The translations under genes and the position numbers were made by a program. A stretch of 52,930 nt of DNA from Planctomycetota bacterium (GTDB taxonomy: Bacteria > Planctomycetota > Planctomycetia > Planctomycetales > Planctomycetaceae): NCBI GenBank assembly GCA_003670925.1, contig QWQG01000201.1:1-52930 (forward strand), in the 5' to 3' direction. Of this stretch, positions 17,825 through 26,161 are shown in pieces (the stretch's first letter is position 1; every line of letters begins with the position of its first letter). Below the pieces are notes generated by a model. It ran no database searches. It had not been told where the DNA came from and saw nothing but the letters and a program-made list of their open reading frames with translations.

Positions 17825-18966
17825 GGCTGACCGATCGTTTTCAACAGTTCACCAGCTTGCTGACGTACGTCCGAAGCTGGAAACTTCTGCTCCACTTGTG
17901 TGACAATCGCAGTGAGCGATGCACGGTTTTCGATATCGATCTGCGGCCAAAGGTTCTCAATCGCTCGGAGACAATTGCGGGCAACCTGAACTTCTTCAAT
18001 CTGATGCCGCGCCTCCGCCTGCTGAGCAACCAGAGGTGCTGCTTCGTCCTTCAATGCGGGATCTACTTGATACTCAAACGGCGTCAGCGAAGTTGTCAAA
18101 AGCTGAATCATCGTCGGGACACCATCAATAGATCCATTTCGGGACAATCCGATTGCAGCATTGGCCTGCGCAAGGCGATTACCGTCAGTCAGCATCACAC
18201 GCAACTGCACTAGCGAATCGGGCCCACTCACGTTCCCCAAGGCATAGCCAGCCAGATGCCGCACGACCGGGTCTGAATCCTGAGCAGAACGTCGAAGTTG
18301 CTCAAGTACAGCAGAGTCTGAAATTGTGGGATTAGCCAAGGGTAACTTGCGTACAGACATTGACGGTGCCAATGCTTCCGCCGTGACGGCGGCAGAATAT
18401 CCCGTCACATGATCGAAATGGCGTCCCGCAATTGCTGCAATCGACATGAGCGAACTCTTGCGAACTTCGATGTTGTGAGAATCCTTCATGGCTTCCGCGA
18501 GGATTGGGAGTGTCTTTTCGTCGGCGTCGAGGGCAGCCAGCGTGCGTGCGAGGAATTCCTGATGCCGGATGTCTTCATCTGTAGTTGTGGTTGATGCCAA
18601 CGATTCGCTAAGCAGTTGAGTTAATGAATCGACCACAACCGGATTCGTCGCCAGCGGCTGTTGATCTCGCGGTGGATAGATTTGCTCATTCTGCAGCAAT
18701 TGAGCCAACCCCAATGCAGCACGCCAGCGGCGGTGTTCGTTGCTGCTGCTCAACTCTGTGGCAAGCTGCTTCCAATCATTGTCTGAATCTGCCAGTTTCC
18801 CGAACAACGCCCACACCGCCACCACCGCCATCACAATCAGGGCCGGAATCAGGAACAACTGCACAATAAATCCCGCCGAAGGCGGCGTCACCGGCGGCAA
18901 CTCTTCCGGCCGAAACTGGGAGGTCTCTCTGGACTTAAGATTATCTGGGTTGGATTCGGACGCCAT
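17821..18966 (-). CDS. Membrane-anchored HEAT-repeat protein
   Basis: A 381-residue protein with a polar, Pro-rich N-terminus of about 30 residues and one membrane helix (about 32-56, FIVQLFLIPALIVMAVVAVWAL). The remainder is helical with HEAT/PBS-lyase-type repeats: RWRAALGLAQLL, EVRKSSLMSIAAIAG, DPVVRHLAGYALGNVSG and LAQANAAIGLSRNG. Such repeats form a superhelical protein-binding surface. It is co-translated with the DUF456 gene through a four-base overlap, so the two may form a membrane complex; the partner and process are unknown. The side of the membrane carrying the repeats cannot be fixed from sequence. Confidence 0.75.
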   Translation of the reverse strand: MASESNPDNLKSRETSQFRPEELPPVTPPSAGFIVQLFLIPALIVMAVVAVWALFGKLADSDNDWKQLATELSSSNEHRRWRAALGLAQLLQNEQIYPPRDQQPLATNPVVVDSLTQLLSESLASTTTTDEDIRHQEFLARTLAALDADEKTLPILAEAMKDSHNIEVRKSSLMSIAAIAGRHFDHVTGYSAAVTAEALAPSMSVRKLPLANPTISDSAVLEQLRRSAQDSDPVVRHLAGYALGNVSGPDSLVQLRVMLTDGNRLAQANAAIGLSRNGSIDGVPTMIQLLTTSLTPFEYQVDPALKDEAAPLVAQQAEARHQIEEVQVARNCLRAIENLWPQIDIENRASLTAIVTQVEQKFPASDVRQQAGELLKTIGQP

Positions 18967-19914
18967 TTGCTGTCTCTTAAAATGTGAGCGAGAAGGCTAG
19001 GGAATTTACTGACGGACAACTGAATCAGGCTGGCAGAACGAAATACAGCACCCTCAAAACGGCGATCCTCGCAGTTGACATTGCCCGTAACCCGAAGCTT
19101 CAGCGAGGCCCGGAACTTGCCATTCCTTACTTCCGCATCAGGTTACGACATCCTAGGCGCAAATGGCCAGTTTTCACCGCCGCTAGTATAGCGGGCGTTG
19201 ATCTAATCTGGATTGAGACAGCGGTCAAGCACCCGAGTTTGTCAGCGCATCACTAAAACTCCTTGCTTTCCTCCAAACTTGAGAAGCTAAAAACTGGTCG
19301 AACCTTTCAATACACGGCATTAAAAACGGCTCCCGAGCCAGAACATCTGGTCGCTTTCGGATATCTCCCGCGCAAGCACCATTGAATTGGAGCTGAATTC
19401 GCAAGAATACGGGGGTATCCAAGATTAATGGTCGAATTATGGTGAATCCGGCGACTACTCACATCGCGGCAAACCAACACATGAGGAGACTCGGTTGGGT
19501 CACCTTTGAATTGCAGGCTTTTCTGAAAACACTTGGGCAAAGACCAATAACGCAAATCCCCCATGTGCCCTAATCTAATCACTATGTCTTCCTGTGTGGC
19601 AATTCTCTGCGAGTGTTGAGAATTCGAAAACAGGGTCGCGTCTGATGTGCCTGTTTGATTTGCGAGAAGAATTGGCTTCTCTATGATCCCTGAATCTCGT
19701 AGTTCAGGCGACCGTTAAAGTCCGAATTTTTTAGTCGAACGGCTGGTTGACTGAGCGAGGGGATAAGCGATTGGGATCAGCCGCTTTTGATCGGCAAGGT
19801 GCTGGCTCGAATGAAAGCCCAGTGTCGGGTTCGACCGGACCGCGGAAGGCAGTCTGGAATCGCTGGCCAAATTTATCTAATTCCGCATTGAAATTCCTTG
19901 GAGACGAACGAAGG
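18967..19914. other. Long intergenic region upstream of cysC
   Basis: About 950 bases with no convincing gene. Frames of 90-91 codons on either strand (18984-19256 plus, 19307-19582 minus) have no family character or ribosome-binding site. The last 180 bases, leading into cysC, contain possible stems: CGGCTG near 19740 with CAGCCG near 19780, and GATCA with TGATC around 19775-19792. A 5-bp stem with arms CTGAA and TTCAG occurs near 19690. These may be a structured leader, but no known riboswitch class is recognised. Confidence 0.4.
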
Positions 19915-20523
19915 ATGACTGAACAGAAGGCAACAAACGTTACATGGCATGCACACAACATCACGCGCGAAGACCGCCAGAAGCTGAACGGGCACCGTGG
20001 AGCGGTGCTGTGGTTCACAGGTCTCAGCGGCTGTGGCAAAAGCACGATCGCGAACGCAGTGGATCAAATGCTGCACGAACGGGGTGTGCACACCTTTGTG
20101 CTGGATGGAGACAACATCCGCATGGGGCTGAACAAGAATCTTGGTTTTACCCCCGAAGACCGGACCGAAAATATCCGCCGCATTGGTGAAGTCGCTAAAT
20201 TGTTCGCCGACGGCGCAACGATCGTATCGACTGCTTTCATTTCGCCTTACAAGGCCGACCGCGATTTGGTCAGAGGTCTCATGGCACCGGGTGAATTTAT
20301 CGAGATCATGGTGGAAGCCACTCTTGAGACCTGTGAAGCACGTGATCCAAAGGGGCTTTATAAGAAAGCGCGTGCTGGCGAAATTAAGAATTTCACTGGG
20401 ATCAGCGCGCCTTACGAGGCACCTGAAAAAGCGGAACTCACTTTGGATTCTGACAATAAGGGCATTGAAGAACTTGCGAAAGAAGTTATTGCGTATCTTG
20501 CAGATGCCGGGATTCTGAAGTAA
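19915..20523 (+). CDS. cysC: Adenylylsulfate kinase (APS kinase)
   Basis: The ATG at 19915 gives 202 residues, the normal length for CysC; the frame is open 56 codons further upstream but that stretch has no similarity to the family. A GGAG lies about 12 bases upstream. Residues 34-43 hold the P-loop (FTGLSGCGKST), then LDGDNIRMGLNKNLGF, ENIRRIGEVAKLFADGATIVSTAFISPY, DPKGLYKKARAGEIKNFTGI and APYEAPEKAEL, all APS-kinase signatures. It phosphorylates APS to PAPS. No cysN/cysD sulfate adenylyltransferase or sulfotransferase gene is adjacent, so it stands alone. A small GC-rich hairpin with a T-run follows 35 bases after the stop. Confidence 0.95.
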   Translation: MTEQKATNVTWHAHNITREDRQKLNGHRGAVLWFTGLSGCGKSTIANAVDQMLHERGVHTFVLDGDNIRMGLNKNLGFTPEDRTENIRRIGEVAKLFADGATIVSTAFISPYKADRDLVRGLMAPGEFIEIMVEATLETCEARDPKGLYKKARAGEIKNFTGISAPYEAPEKAELTLDSDNKGIEELAKEVIAYLADAGILK

Positions 20524-20557
20524 TCGACGGCTTTACCAGCAGGGATTTGCCGGAGCT

Positions 20558-20573
20558 AGGCGGGCGCCTTTTT
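20558..20573 (+). terminator. Probable intrinsic terminator of cysC
   Basis: AGGCG-GG-CGCCT (or AGGC with a four-base loop) followed directly by TTTTT, 35 bases after the cysC stop. The stem is short but fully GC except the outer pair, and the T-run is in the right place. Confidence 0.5.
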
Positions 20574-20621
20574 CCCGGGCAATCAAGAAATAGAGCGTTT
20601 GCTAACAATCTAAAGCTCAAA

Positions 20622-20683
20622 GACATGTGGCGGTCGAAATAGGGTCGCCGCATGTCGCGTCTTGCATTTTTAGCGAGAGACGC
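20622..20683. other. Tandem hairpins between cysC and the thioredoxin/YHS gene
   Basis: Two adjacent stem-loops with no spacer. Arm 20622-20632 (GACATGTGGCG) pairs with 20646-20656 (CGCCGCATGTC) over 11 bp with one G-U pair and a 13-base loop. Arm 20657-20662 (GCGTCT) pairs with 20678-20683 (AGACGC). They sit after the probable cysC terminator and before a minus-strand terminator-like hairpin, so this 280-base gap may encode a small RNA. Strand and function are not decided. Confidence 0.4.
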
Positions 20684-20746
20684 AACTGAAATCGGCGATA
20701 GGACGTCGCTGGCTGCTTCGCGGGATTTGAGCTGCCCCACCCCCCC

Positions 20747-20783
20747 AAAAAAAACGGGGCCTTTCAAGAGGAAAGAGCCGCGA
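20747..20783 (-). terminator. Minus-strand terminator-like hairpin before the thioredoxin/YHS gene
   Basis: On the minus strand, GGCTCTTTC and GAAAGGCC form a stem (one bulged base) around CTCTT, followed by CCGTTTTTTTT. On the plus strand the element begins with a run of seven C and eight A. No minus-strand gene is recognised to its right within reach, so either a short antisense or small RNA ends here, or the A-tract serves the plus-strand promoter region. Confidence 0.4.
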
Positions 20784-20812
20784 CCGACCTCTGTTCTGAA
20801 AGGATGCTGCGG

Positions 20813-21745
20813 ATGATTTCCGTGAGTACGATAGTGCTGCTTTGGCTTTCTGTGTCATTGGCTGTCATGGGACCGATAGTTGACGACTCGAGTAACTCTG
20901 ATGGACCCCAAGTTACAACTGTAGCCAACGACGCATCGTCTGGAAAATGGCTGACTTCGTTCGATGAGGCAAAAAAAACATCGATCGAGAGAAATGTGCC
21001 TCTCATCTTGCATTTTGAAGCCGTGTGGTGCGGAGCTTGCCGCCAGATGGATGCTGCAGTGCTGAATCACCAAGATGTGGCGAAACATCTGGGTAGCTCG
21101 GTGATTGGCGTGCGGATCGACGCGGATCGTGACCCGGAACTGATTGCCAAGTATGCCATTTCATCCTTACCCACAGAGGTGGTTATCGGATCCGATGGAT
21201 TAGAACTTGCACGGTACACCGGCAGTGCCACGCTGGCAGAATATACGGCGCGCCTTGATAAATCAGGTATCAGGAGCGGAACGGATCCGAACACAAATCC
21301 AATCCTTGGGCTAGACGATAGTCTGCGCCGGTGCCTGCTTGTGATGCGGGATGGCAAAGTTGTCGGGCTGGGTGGATTTTGTCCCGTGGCGATGATGCGA
21401 GACAAGAAATGGCTGAAGGGCTCTGAAGAATTTGTTGGTTCTTACGACGGGGTTGATTACTTCTTCCAAACGGCTGAAGAACGAGAATTCTTCTTTGCCT
21501 GCCCCAAAGAGTTTGTCCCTGGTCTGCACGGTTGCGATCCTGTGGAATTCCAACGCGGTCGCCGGGCTGAAACCGGTGCCATTGAACTTGGTGCCTTTTA
21601 TAAAGGCCGGGTCTTCTTCTTCACATCGCCGTCCAATCGCCGCCTATTTACCAATAATCCCGCTTGGTACGCCGAAGGGGTTTCTACTGACCGCATCCAA
21701 AATCTCGAACAGTTTCCATTTTTGAAATCGATGGACCTGAATTAG
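20813..21745 (+). CDS. Exported thioredoxin-fold protein with two YHS-like repeats
   Basis: A 310-residue protein from the ATG at 20813, chosen because AAAGG at 20799-20803 lies nine bases before it; an ATG at 20804 directly abuts that AAAGG. The N-terminus is a signal or anchor segment (about 2-22). A thioredoxin-like domain follows with VWCGACRQM (CxxC), DADRDPELIAKYAISSLPTEVVIG (cis-Pro loop) and YTGS. The C-terminal half holds two related units: one from GGFCPVAM to FFFACPKEFVP and one from GCDPVEF to FTNNPAWYA. Both follow the YHS plan, G-x-CPV/DPV, then G-x-Y-x-G, F-x-(S/T), and F-xx-(C/N)P. YHS domains are linked to metal binding. The combination suggests an extracytoplasmic redox or metal-handling protein. 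The physiological substrate is unknown. Confidence 0.75.
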   Translation: MISVSTIVLLWLSVSLAVMGPIVDDSSNSDGPQVTTVANDASSGKWLTSFDEAKKTSIERNVPLILHFEAVWCGACRQMDAAVLNHQDVAKHLGSSVIGVRIDADRDPELIAKYAISSLPTEVVIGSDGLELARYTGSATLAEYTARLDKSGIRSGTDPNTNPILGLDDSLRRCLLVMRDGKVVGLGGFCPVAMMRDKKWLKGSEEFVGSYDGVDYFFQTAEEREFFFACPKEFVPGLHGCDPVEFQRGRRAETGAIELGAFYKGRVFFFTSPSNRRLFTNNPAWYAEGVSTDRIQNLEQFPFLKSMDLN

Positions 21746-21865
21746 TGTCGTGTCACCTGGCGCGTGAATTGCCCCGGCAGGATCTCTGAACCCGTGTCGC
21801 AATTGCGCAACAAAAACGGGGTTGCAGTCACCGCTGAGTCAAAACGTCCCCGAGCTTCATTCCCG

Positions 21866-22798
21866 TCATTTTTTGTTTCGTTCCGTGGCCTGTTTGTGGA
21901 TGGCTTCTTGTGCATGCAGCAGACGGTCGGGCCAAACGAAAGTCGGAGCGGTCGATGGGTCGTAGCCTTGCATGTGACCAGTCAGTCGTGTGATGGCTTT
22001 CGTGTAGCGTAGTTCGGTATCTCGAAACACTTCGCGACAGAGCGCCGCAAGTTCCGGATCGTAGTCCAGCAATTCTTCGCGGGTATCCACATGGTTATGG
22101 TCATGATCATCTTCGCGATTGTTGTCGAACCATGACTGCACCCCTTCAGCGAAATATTCGTGGTGATTGACCGACGCATACTTTCCCTTCCACAGTCCAG
22201 CACTCATCGCTTTCTGGTACGCGGCTTGCAATCGTGGATCAAATGTGGGATCCACATTCACCAGTCCACGCAAATGAATATTGTGCGCAAATTCGTGGAT
22301 CAAAATATTCTCAGTCAGATACGGATCACCGCGGTAGCTCAACAGGTTTTCTTCGCCGCACGTGCAGTAGGCATCCGTTTCTGATCCTCCCATGCCACGC
22401 GCTCGCGCGTCCCAAAAGTTTTTTGCCGTGACGCCCTCAGCCTGTTTGTTGTCTTCCGACTCCGCTGCCATCCATTTCCATTCCGGCAGATCTGTTGTAA
22501 ATTCATGTGCCCCAATAATGCACATCCTGGACCCGCTTTTAATCATCGCATCTCGGACATCTGGCCGTTTAGCCAATAGCATGTTGATCAGAAACGCAGC
22601 TTCTTTTAAGGCGTAATCATTGACGTCTGCAGACGCCAAGATCGGATATCCGTTGGCGCTGATATATTTTGTGTAGAACTCTGGCGTCTTCAGTTCAGAC
22701 GGCGGTGCGGAAATATCCTGAGCGAACAGGAATGGCATCGTCGCAGTTGAAAAAAAAATGACCGTAAGCAAAACGGCAACTCGGCGGCGTGCAAGCAT
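21866..22798 (-). CDS. Secreted zinc metallopeptidase-like protein (gluzincin type)
   Basis: The ATG at 22798 gives 310 residues starting with a signal peptide (RRRVAVLLTVIFFSTAT...FAQD). A TTG 13 codons upstream is less likely. The zinc motif ILIHEFAHNIH has His168, Glu169 and His172; a downstream EYFAEGVQSWFD segment provides a plausible third ligand glutamate, as in gluzincins. Residues near the start contain ANGYPILASADVNDYAL. The family is not identified by name. It is a conserved-looking secreted protein with an intact catalytic HExxH. A histidine/aspartate-rich DDHDHNHVD stretch just after the zinc site could bind more metal. It converges on the thioredoxin/YHS gene. Confidence 0.72.
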   Translation of the reverse strand: MLARRRVAVLLTVIFFSTATMPFLFAQDISAPPSELKTPEFYTKYISANGYPILASADVNDYALKEAAFLINMLLAKRPDVRDAMIKSGSRMCIIGAHEFTTDLPEWKWMAAESEDNKQAEGVTAKNFWDARARGMGGSETDAYCTCGEENLLSYRGDPYLTENILIHEFAHNIHLRGLVNVDPTFDPRLQAAYQKAMSAGLWKGKYASVNHHEYFAEGVQSWFDNNREDDHDHNHVDTREELLDYDPELAALCREVFRDTELRYTKAITRLTGHMQGYDPSTAPTFVWPDRLLHAQEAIHKQATERNKK

Positions 22799-23035
22799 CG
22801 GGAGTAACTCTCGGGGATTTTGTGTTGACTTCACCAATCAGGTCTTGGAACATTCGAACTCGCGCGGTGCCGCTGATCCGATTGCAAGCGGAGCGATAAC
22901 AACAATTGTGGGCATCACGCGGTTAAAAAGTTTGATTTATCGGTTGAATTAACCAACCCTGAGTTGTGATGATACAGTCTCGAACGTTGCACACTACTTT
23001 ATTCCAGTTTTTCCCAGCACAGACTCGCCGCTCTT

Positions 23036-26000
23036 ATGAGAACGCTGATCCCGATTGTCGTTTTGTTCGCTATAACCGTCACCATTCCGATGAGCTTGCA
23101 AGCTACGGATGAGGAGGGCGTGCAGTTCTTCGAACAGAAAATTCGCCCGGTGCTTGTGCAGCATTGTTATGGTTGCCACTCGGTTGAAGCACTGGATAAA
23201 AAGAAACTCCAAGGCGACTTGTATCTCGATACGGCCGCTGGAGTTGCTGCTGGCGGCGAGTCAGGCAAAGCGTTGGTAGTCAAGGGAAAATCAGCGGAGA
23301 GTCTGCTGCTCAAAGCCCTCATGTATGACGGCATCGAAATGCCCCCCACGGGTAAGCTACCCGCCGAAGTGATCGCCGATTTTGCAAAGTGGATCGATCT
23401 TGGAGCATCTGATCCGCGAGATGGCGCGGCTGCGATTAAACCGAAGCGCGAGATCAACCTTGCGGAGGGCAAGCAATGGTGGGCGTTCCAGCCGTTGCAA
23501 GAGGTGGCGTTACCTGACGTGCCGAAGCCAATCGATGGATTCATTCGGCAGGCTCAGGAGATGCAGGGGTTGAAACCGAATCACCCTGCGGACAAAGAGA
23601 AGCTGATCCGGCGGGCGTGCTTTGACCTAATTGGTCTGCCGCCGACACCGGAACAAGTGGCTGCGTTCGTGGCGGACACCTCGCCGCAGGCGTTTGAAAA
23701 GGTGATCGATGAACTGCTGGCGAAGCCGGCGTATGGTGAGCGATGGGCGCGTCACTGGCTTGACGCCGCACGCTTCGCCGAGAGAGGTGGTTATGAGTTT
23801 GACGGTTTTCGGCCGGGAGCCTATCACTACCGCGACTGGGTCATTCGGGCGCTCAATCAGGACATGGCTTATGACCAGTTCGTGCGGATGCAGTTGGCTG
23901 GCGACGTGCTGGCTCCTGATGAAATGGCAGGCGCTGCGGCCACGGGATTTCTTGTGGCCGGGCCATATCCCGGACAGATCACGGCCAAAACGGTCGAGCG
24001 AATTCGATATGACCAACTTGACGACATGATGATGACAATTGGTGGCTCAATGTTGGGGCTGACATTGGGCTGTGCGCGGTGTCATGAACATAAATACGAT
24101 CCTATTCCGCATCAAGATTACTATGCGTTGGCGGCATCCTTGGCCCAAACGGCGCACGGCCCGCGGACGCTTGATCTCGATGAGGCCACAACCGAAAGTG
24201 CGTTTGAGAAACATCAGGCTGAACAGGAACGCCTCGCGACGGCGTTGAATGCGTTTGCCACGCATGAACTACCAGCCCGCTTCACAGCATGGCAGGCTAG
24301 CGAACTGGCTAAGCAACCCGAAGTTACGCGCTGGCAGGCATTGGAGCCAATTGCCTTGGAAGCCGAACGATCTTGGCTAAAGGAACTGCCGGGCGGAATC
24401 ATCGCGCACGACGGCGTGTTGAATCCGGGGACGATTATTCAGACGCGTGGTCAGCGGCGGAATGTCCGCAATGAAGAACAGTATCGCCTGATATTCCAGA
24501 CGCATCAAAAGAATGTGCAATCACTACGTCTCGATGCGTTGAGCGACAAGTCGCTGCCAGAACGTGGGCCGGGGCTGAGCGGCGATGGAAGTTTTCAGCT
24601 TGTCGAGATCACAGTCACCGCTCGTCCCTTGGATCCGCAGTCTGGCGACGCCGCGCAAGTGGTGAAGCTGAAACCGGTTTTTGCGGCATTTGAAGATCAG
24701 GATCAGCCGCTGGCAAACGCCGTCGATCAAAAGCCTGAAACGGCATGGGTGGTGCGGACGACTGCGAAGAAAGATAACGCGGCGATCTTTGAATTTGAAT
24801 CGCCGCTTGCGGGTTTCGCCAATGGGACGGAGTTGGTCGTGGAAATGAAGTTTCGGGACTTTGGGATTGGCCGCCTGCGGATCGCACTCAGTGTCGAGCC
24901 GAACCCGGCGACATGGGCAGGAGATGTTGCACGTCAGCATGTGGGAGAACTCCGGGCGATTGTCGCCGCCCACAGCGGGGAGCTGCCCACTCAGGTACGC
25001 GTTCCTCTCGCTCGTTGGTTTGCGCCGTTCGATGCGGAAACGTCGAAGGTGTTTCTGCCATTGCGTGAGCATTCTGCGGCCGCACCGCGGCCAAATCTCC
25101 AAGAAGTTTATACCACGATCGCTGGCGGACAGGATGTATTCTTCCTGCGACGCGGTGAAGTCGATAACAAGCAGGACAAGGCGGAGCCGGGTTACCTTCA
25201 AGTGTTGTGGCGAAGTAGTGAACCAGCGAAACCCGCTGCAACTGCTGTGTCTGAAGCTCCTCGCGTATCACTGGCTAACTGGATGACCGACCTTGAACAC
25301 GGGGCCGGGCCGCTGTTAGCACGCGTAATCGTCAATCGTGTCTGGCAGCATCATCTGGGGAAGGGAATCGTGGGAACCCCGAATGACTTTGGAGTGCAGG
25401 GAGAACGTCCAACACATCCCGAACTGTTGGAGTATCTCGCCGCCGAACTTGTTCGCGGCGGCTGGAAGCTGAAGCCACTGCACCGCGCGATCATGCTCAG
25501 TGATGTCTATCAGCAATCACACGAAGTCGATTCTGACAATTTAAAGATCGACCCCGCCAATCGCACTTGGTGGCATTTTCAGCCGCATCGTATGGAAGCA
25601 GAAACCATCCGGGATGCATTGCTTGCCACCGGTGGAAATCTCGACCCCACAATGTTCGGGCCAAGTGTACTTGAAGACAGCCAGCGTCGAAGCATCTATC
25701 TCCGCGTGAAGCGGAGCGAGCTACTGCCGATCATGACGATGTTCGACGCCCCCGAGCCGACGCAAAGTATCGGCGAACGCAGTGTCACCACTGTCGCCAC
25801 GCAGGCTCTGGCAATGATGAACTCACCGCTGGTACGAAAACAGGCGGAAAAACTATTCGCGATGATCAAGCCAACTGCAGACGTTCCGTTGTCGACAGCC
25901 GTCGATCGCGGCTATCAGATCGCTTTTGGCCGGTTACCGACGTCCGCTGAGCAAATGCGGATGACGGCGTTCATCGAGCAACAGCGGTCCGCGATGGGCG

Positions 26001-26086
26001 GCGATCTCCCGGAGTCGACAGACAATGCGTTGATTGAATTCTGTCATGTGCTGCTTTGTCTGAATGAGTTTGTGTACATCGACTGA
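23036..26086 (+). CDS. Planctomycete cytochrome-c / DUF1549 / DUF1553 protein (PSD1 family)
   Basis: A 1016-residue exported protein. After a signal peptide (about 1-22) comes a planctomycete-type cytochrome c domain with IRPVLVQHCYGCHS, giving heme-binding Cys44, Cys47 and His48, and a probable Met ligand in DGIEMPPTGKLP. DUF1549 follows (DKEKLIRRACFDLIGLPPTPEQ, YGERWARHWLDAARFAE, GCARCHEHKYDPIPHQDYYA; a second CxxCH occurs here). A variable beta-rich middle section comes next. DUF1553 is at the C-terminus (LLARVIVNRVWQHHLGKGIV, GVQGERPTHPELLEYLA, SIGERSVTTVATQALAMMNS). Such proteins occur in many copies per planctomycete genome, nearly always followed by a DUF1501 gene, as here. Role: probably heme-dependent redox processing of extracellular polysaccharide or sulfated substrates; not proven for this copy. 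Confidence 0.93.
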   Translation: MRTLIPIVVLFAITVTIPMSLQATDEEGVQFFEQKIRPVLVQHCYGCHSVEALDKKKLQGDLYLDTAAGVAAGGESGKALVVKGKSAESLLLKALMYDGIEMPPTGKLPAEVIADFAKWIDLGASDPRDGAAAIKPKREINLAEGKQWWAFQPLQEVALPDVPKPIDGFIRQAQEMQGLKPNHPADKEKLIRRACFDLIGLPPTPEQVAAFVADTSPQAFEKVIDELLAKPAYGERWARHWLDAARFAERGGYEFDGFRPGAYHYRDWVIRALNQDMAYDQFVRMQLAGDVLAPDEMAGAAATGFLVAGPYPGQITAKTVERIRYDQLDDMMMTIGGSMLGLTLGCARCHEHKYDPIPHQDYYALAASLAQTAHGPRTLDLDEATTESAFEKHQAEQERLATALNAFATHELPARFTAWQASELAKQPEVTRWQALEPIALEAERSWLKELPGGIIAHDGVLNPGTIIQTRGQRRNVRNEEQYRLIFQTHQKNVQSLRLDALSDKSLPERGPGLSGDGSFQLVEITVTARPLDPQSGDAAQVVKLKPVFAAFEDQDQPLANAVDQKPETAWVVRTTAKKDNAAIFEFESPLAGFANGTELVVEMKFRDFGIGRLRIALSVEPNPATWAGDVARQHVGELRAIVAAHSGELPTQVRVPLARWFAPFDAETSKVFLPLREHSAAAPRPNLQEVYTTIAGGQDVFFLRRGEVDNKQDKAEPGYLQVLWRSSEPAKPAATAVSEAPRVSLANWMTDLEHGAGPLLARVIVNRVWQHHLGKGIVGTPNDFGVQGERPTHPELLEYLAAELVRGGWKLKPLHRAIMLSDVYQQSHEVDSDNLKIDPANRTWWHFQPHRMEAETIRDALLATGGNLDPTMFGPSVLEDSQRRSIYLRVKRSELLPIMTMFDAPEPTQSIGERSVTTVATQALAMMNSPLVRKQAEKLFAMIKPTADVPLSTAVDRGYQIAFGRLPTSAEQMRMTAFIEQQRSAMGGDLPESTDNALIEFCHVLLCLNEFVYID

Positions 26087-26161
26087 GAACAGTCTAAAGC
26101 ATCCCTGCCCACTGATCTTACTATTTCAGTCATGCGAGACCCTGCCCAGAAGGATCACTTT

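Noticed and set aside
18984-19582. Frames of about 90 codons on both strands upstream of cysC
   Set aside because: No start signals, no family resemblance and no consistent composition.
19826-19840. A GGGTTCGACC stretch resembling a tRNA T-loop
   Set aside because: The flanking bases do not form a T-stem and no acceptor, D or anticodon arms are present.
20764-21006. Minus-strand frame of 80 codons that stops in the hairpin before the thioredoxin/YHS gene
   Set aside because: It is almost wholly antisense to the start of the thioredoxin gene and has no protein character, unlike the 57-residue case at 15814-15987.
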